From positions 2,374,001-2,438,000 of the forward strand of contig NZ_CP011270.1 in the NCBI RefSeq assembly GCF_001610835.1: a stretch of DNA of 64,000 nt, given 5' to 3'. Position 1 is the stretch's first letter; each line of letters begins with the position of its first letter. Positions 61,513-64,000 of the stretch are shown here, piece by piece. A model generated the notes under the pieces. That model was not told the DNA's origin. It made no database searches and worked only from the letters and a program-made list of their open reading frames with translations. This DNA comes from Planctomyces sp. SH-PL14. GTDB lineage: Bacteria; Planctomycetota; Planctomycetia; Planctomycetales; Planctomycetaceae. The position numbers were made by a program, and so were the translations under genes.

Positions 61513-62580
61513 ATGCCCTCCATGCGACCACGGGAACAAGCGAGCGCGATCGGCGCGAATCACGATCTCCACTCCGCCGATGACGTCTGGCCGGCGGCGG
61601 CCTGGAGCGAGTACGTCCGGCGGGGAATCACGGGCTGGACCGTCCCGGCGGCTTTCGGCGGGGCGGAGGCGAGTTCCCCGGAGATCCTCGACGGCTGCAT
61701 GGAGCTCGCCCGCCGGGACCTGCTTCCGGTCTTCGTCCTGACGCAGTTTCAGGCGGCGTGCCAGCGGATCGCGGGCTCGGTCCAGTCGGCCCCCCGGGAC
61801 CGCTGGCTGGCGCGGCTGGCGGGCGGGGAGGTGTTTGGGACGGTCGGGATCTCGCACCTGACGACGTCGCGGCAGCACACGGGACGGCCGGCCGTTCTGG
61901 CGGAGCGGGTGGCGGGGGGCTATCGGCTGACGGGCGAGATTCCGTGGGTCACCGGGGCGGGACGGAGTCAGGTGCTGGTGATCGGGGGCGGGCTCGAAAG
62001 CGGCGAGCAGTTCCTGTGTGCCGTTCCGAGCGATCGGGACGGGCTCCGGATTGAGACGCCCTTGCATCTCGTGGCCCTGACCGGCTCCGAGACGGGGCCG
62101 ATTTCGCTTGCGAACACCTTTGTGGCGGACGACGAACTGCTGAGTCCCGTCATCCCGCGGATCCTGCAGCAGGGGCAGCCAGGCGGGGCGGGGTCGCTCA
62201 TGACCTCGGGGCTGGCGGCGGGGCACGCGCAGGGGTGCGTTGATGCGATCGAGGCGGAGTCGCGGCAGCGCCCGAACCTGGCGGAGATTGTCGGGTCCTT
62301 CCGTCGGGAACTCGATGAGCTGCAGGAGACGCTGCTCCGGGTCGCCGACGGTCGCGGAACGCCGGATGAGACGGCGGAGACGCTCCGGACGCGAGCCACG
62401 ACGTTGGCCCTCCAGGCGTCGCAGGCCCTGTTGACGGCATCGAAAGGGGCGGGTTTCGTCTCCGGTCATCCGGCCGAGCGGCGGGCGCGGGAGGCGCTGT
62501 TCTTCCTGGTCTGGTCCTGTCCGCAGGCGGTGTCGCAGCGGCTGATGCGGGATTTCAGCCAGTGCGACGCTCCCCTGTAA
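61513..62580 (+). CDS. Acyl-CoA dehydrogenase-like protein
   Basis: 355 residues, ATG 61513 (ATG 61522 possible). The acyl-CoA dehydrogenase fold is visible as GITGWTVPAAFGGAEASSPE, GTVGISHLTTSRQHTG, GYRLTGEIPWVTGAGRSQ, and a C-terminal helical bundle. It is shorter than typical enzymes (about 380) and the usual catalytic Glu region cannot be located by eye, so activity is uncertain. Substrate unknown. Confidence 0.72.
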   Translation: MPSMRPREQASAIGANHDLHSADDVWPAAAWSEYVRRGITGWTVPAAFGGAEASSPEILDGCMELARRDLLPVFVLTQFQAACQRIAGSVQSAPRDRWLARLAGGEVFGTVGISHLTTSRQHTGRPAVLAERVAGGYRLTGEIPWVTGAGRSQVLVIGGGLESGEQFLCAVPSDRDGLRIETPLHLVALTGSETGPISLANTFVADDELLSPVIPRILQQGQPGGAGSLMTSGLAAGHAQGCVDAIEAESRQRPNLAEIVGSFRRELDELQETLLRVADGRGTPDETAETLRTRATTLALQASQALLTASKGAGFVSGHPAERRAREALFFLVWSCPQAVSQRLMRDFSQCDAPL

Positions 62581-62712
62581 TCCCGACGCCGCGTGCACTC
62601 CCCCCAATCCCGTTAACTGATTCCCCGGGAAGGACTTCCTGCCGCCGGAATGCGATCGTCGGCCGGTTCCTTGACGATGCCGGACCCAGGCCGTACCTTC
62701 TTCTTCCCCCAG

Positions 62713-62786
62713 GCACCTGTAGCTCAGTTGGTTAGAGCGCATGCTTGACATGCATGAGGTCGCAGGTTCGAGTCCTGCCAGGTGCA
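62713..62786 (+). tRNA. tRNA-Val (GAC)
   Basis: GCACCTGTAGCTCAGTTGGT at the 5' end; acceptor GCACCTG/CAGGTGC, anticodon stem CATGC/GCATG around TTGACAT, so anticodon GAC. T arm GGTTCGAGTCC. Discriminator A. CCA not encoded. Confidence 0.95.
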
Positions 62787-62791
62787 CTTGT

Positions 62792-62826
62792 CGCCCGGCC
62801 TTTCTCTGAAAGGCCGGGCGTTTTCG
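62792..62826 (+). terminator. Rho-independent terminator of tRNA-Val
   Basis: CGCCCGGCCTTTC-TCT-GAAAGGCCGGGCG followed by TTTTCGTTT. 13-bp perfect stem, 5 bases after the tRNA. Confidence 0.9.
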
Positions 62827-62862
62827 TTTACCCCCTTCTCCCCGCCAGCGCTCGGTTCCGCC

Positions 62863-63675
62863 ATGAACGAATTTACGTACGACGCCGAGGAGGAGACGTG
62901 GGTCGGCTACCGGCAGTTCGCCTACCTTCACTGGAGCGATGAGCTCGACGACGAAGAGGGAGACGAGGGGGCTGAAGGGGCCGCGCACGACCACGATCAT
63001 TCGCATGACCACAGCCACGACGGCGAGGCGTGCGGTCATGACCATTCGCACGATCACTCCCATGATCATTCCCACGACCACAGCCATGACCATGGCGGTG
63101 AGCCGTGCGGTCACGACCATGATCACAGTCATGACCACGACTGCGAACATGATCACGACCACGACCACGACCATGACTTTGGGGGCGAGGAAGAGGTGAG
63201 CGAGGAGGAGCTCCTCGCTTACGGGATCTTCCGGATCGACATTCAGGCGAGCGAGGAAGACGGGCCGCAGCCGGACCAGACGCGGGCCCTGGAGCGCTTC
63301 CTGGCGAAGGAAGAGGCTCACAGCGACGCCGTTCTCGAAACCGTCCGCCGTTACTACACGGACAAGATTCAGCCGACGATTGAACACTCGCCGACGATCG
63401 AGTCGGTTGAAGAGCTGGCTGATCTGATCCAGTTCCAGGGGATGGTGGTCCGGAACCGTGCTGCCGACGGCGAGGCAGCGCTGGGACTCGTCTTCGCGAC
63501 GGCTTGGGACGAGGAGCATCACCTCGGTCTGGTCCTGCATCAGGACCGGATCCTCGACATTGGCCCGTGGCAGACGGCGTTTGTCGGTCCGCGGGAAGAG
63601 CCGGAGAAGTGGGTCGTTGATACCTACGGGGCGCAGGTTACGGAGCGGATTGCTCGGCTGCAGGACCTCGACTAG
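62863..63675 (+). CDS. Histidine-rich protein with DUF6985-like C-terminal domain
   Basis: ATG 62863 gives 270 residues. After an acidic start, residues about 42-108 are a tract of His-Asp pairs (HDHSHDHSHDH repeated) with three Cys, and no signal peptide. The tract could bind Ni, Zn or Co, as in His-rich metallochaperones. The C-terminal half (AYGIFRIDIQASEED, RRYYTDKIQPTIEHS, AWDEEHHLGLVLHQDRILDI) fits DUF6985 by eye. The combination is odd; the role may be metal storage or sensing in the cytoplasm. Confidence 0.7.
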   Translation: MNEFTYDAEEETWVGYRQFAYLHWSDELDDEEGDEGAEGAAHDHDHSHDHSHDGEACGHDHSHDHSHDHSHDHSHDHGGEPCGHDHDHSHDHDCEHDHDHDHDHDFGGEEEVSEEELLAYGIFRIDIQASEEDGPQPDQTRALERFLAKEEAHSDAVLETVRRYYTDKIQPTIEHSPTIESVEELADLIQFQGMVVRNRAADGEAALGLVFATAWDEEHHLGLVLHQDRILDIGPWQTAFVGPREEPEKWVVDTYGAQVTERIARLQDLD

Positions 63676-63739
63676 GGGTAGAGGCTTAAGGCTGAAGACG
63701 GAAGGTAGAGGGCGGGCGGCTGATGCCGCTCTCACGAAC

Positions 63740-64000
63740 CGCGTTCTTGCCGCCACGACTCTGATAGCTCGAACCCAACGTGCCACGGCAGCCTGGGGTC
63801 AAGGGGTTTCGACCCCTTGCCGCCGGAGTCACTTCCATGAGGAACCGTGGGACACAACGGACGTCCCCTTTGTGGGACCGGCGTTGAGGACTCACCGCTC
63901 GCTTTGACGACGCTGCGGGTTGGTGAGGGGGCATACGGCACGGTGTTCGCGCTTGGACACGGGTTCCTTCAGACATCTCTCGACGAGAGGGCCTCCGGCG
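63740..64000 (-). repeat. 310-bp intergenic structured element, reverse copy, cut by window end
   Basis: Tail GCGTTCTTGCCGCCACGACT, GCTCGAACCCAACG, CAAGGGG-TTTCGA-CCCCTTG, then the body to the window edge. About 65 bases after the His-rich gene stop. Confidence 0.92.

Noticed and set aside
62970-63180. Short DNA repeats as a CRISPR array
   Set aside because: They encode the His-Asp tract in frame; no constant repeat-spacer pattern and no cas genes.
61432-63786. 784-codon minus-strand frame opposite the acyl-CoA-dehydrogenase-like and His-rich genes
   Set aside because: The His-rich stretch reads as a Val/Met-rich shadow; it also covers tRNA-Val.

Overview
The window is a GC-rich bacterial chromosome segment that reads as a planctomycete. 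The support is the gene mix: five DUF1559-like proteins, a lipoprotein with two DUF1080 (3-keto-disaccharide hydrolase) domains, a formylmethanofuran dehydrogenase B-type subunit, ThrS with an extra Cys-rich insertion, a GAF-HlyD fusion, a Ser/Thr kinase with extra domains, and small pilin-like proteins of a type I associate with Planctomycetes. No plasmid, phage or transposase genes are visible. Species cannot be assigned from the sequence alone.

Layout. 0-6.3 kb: end of a WrbA-like gene, murG, a Pro-rich membrane protein, a serine esterase, an SLC13 permease with an unusual exported N-terminal part, and an Rrf2 regulator with three Cys. 6.3-14.2 kb: DUF1080 lipoprotein, floA, a Pro-rich membrane protein, a kinase with a degenerate receiver domain, a coiled-coil protein, tRNA-Asp. 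14.4-20.6 kb: a minus-strand cluster (comB, an acyl-carrier-protein/SUMF1 fusion, a secreted beta-helix protein), then psd and an fhcB/fwdB-like gene. 21-27.6 kb: M28 peptidase, a MazG-like protein, two exported or membrane unknowns, thrS. 28-35.6 kb: two DUF1559-like paralogs, a tandem duplication of a pilin-like gene with its terminator, the GAF-HlyD protein, a PilZ-like protein. 36-48 kb: dnaJ, mrp, a ceramidase-like protein, a PHP phosphoesterase, three tandem DUF1559-like genes, and the isoprenoid pair ispA-dxs. 48-64 kb: a ParE-type toxin pair, an OleA-type thiolase, queD, DUF309, nth, a very long coiled-coil membrane protein, ubiD, an old yellow enzyme, mscS, a GNAT, an acyl-CoA-dehydrogenase-like protein, tRNA-Val and a His-rich protein.

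The most striking feature is outside the genes. A roughly 310 bp intergenic element occurs about a dozen times in both orientations (6333, 8238, 12308, 20913, 22178, 35624, 37528, 39204, 49885, 53298, 60638, 63740, plus a fragment near 35969). It is not coding, because the frame shifts between copies. It keeps several hairpins whose two arms change length together, and it usually starts or ends within a few tens of bases of a stop codon. Three further palindrome families (CCCGAAGCGC hairpins, CACAGAT inverted repeats, a CACCAAGACACC inverted repeat) and one two-tier hairpin at 20678-20820 occupy the same kind of position. Together they look like a system of structured 3'-flanking sequences.

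Metabolic links visible: ispA-dxs feed isoprenoid synthesis; ubiD (a UbiD decarboxylase) could serve quinone synthesis; murG serves cell wall synthesis; psd makes phosphatidylethanolamine; comB and fhcB point to sulfonate/C1 chemistry whose other genes lie outside the window.
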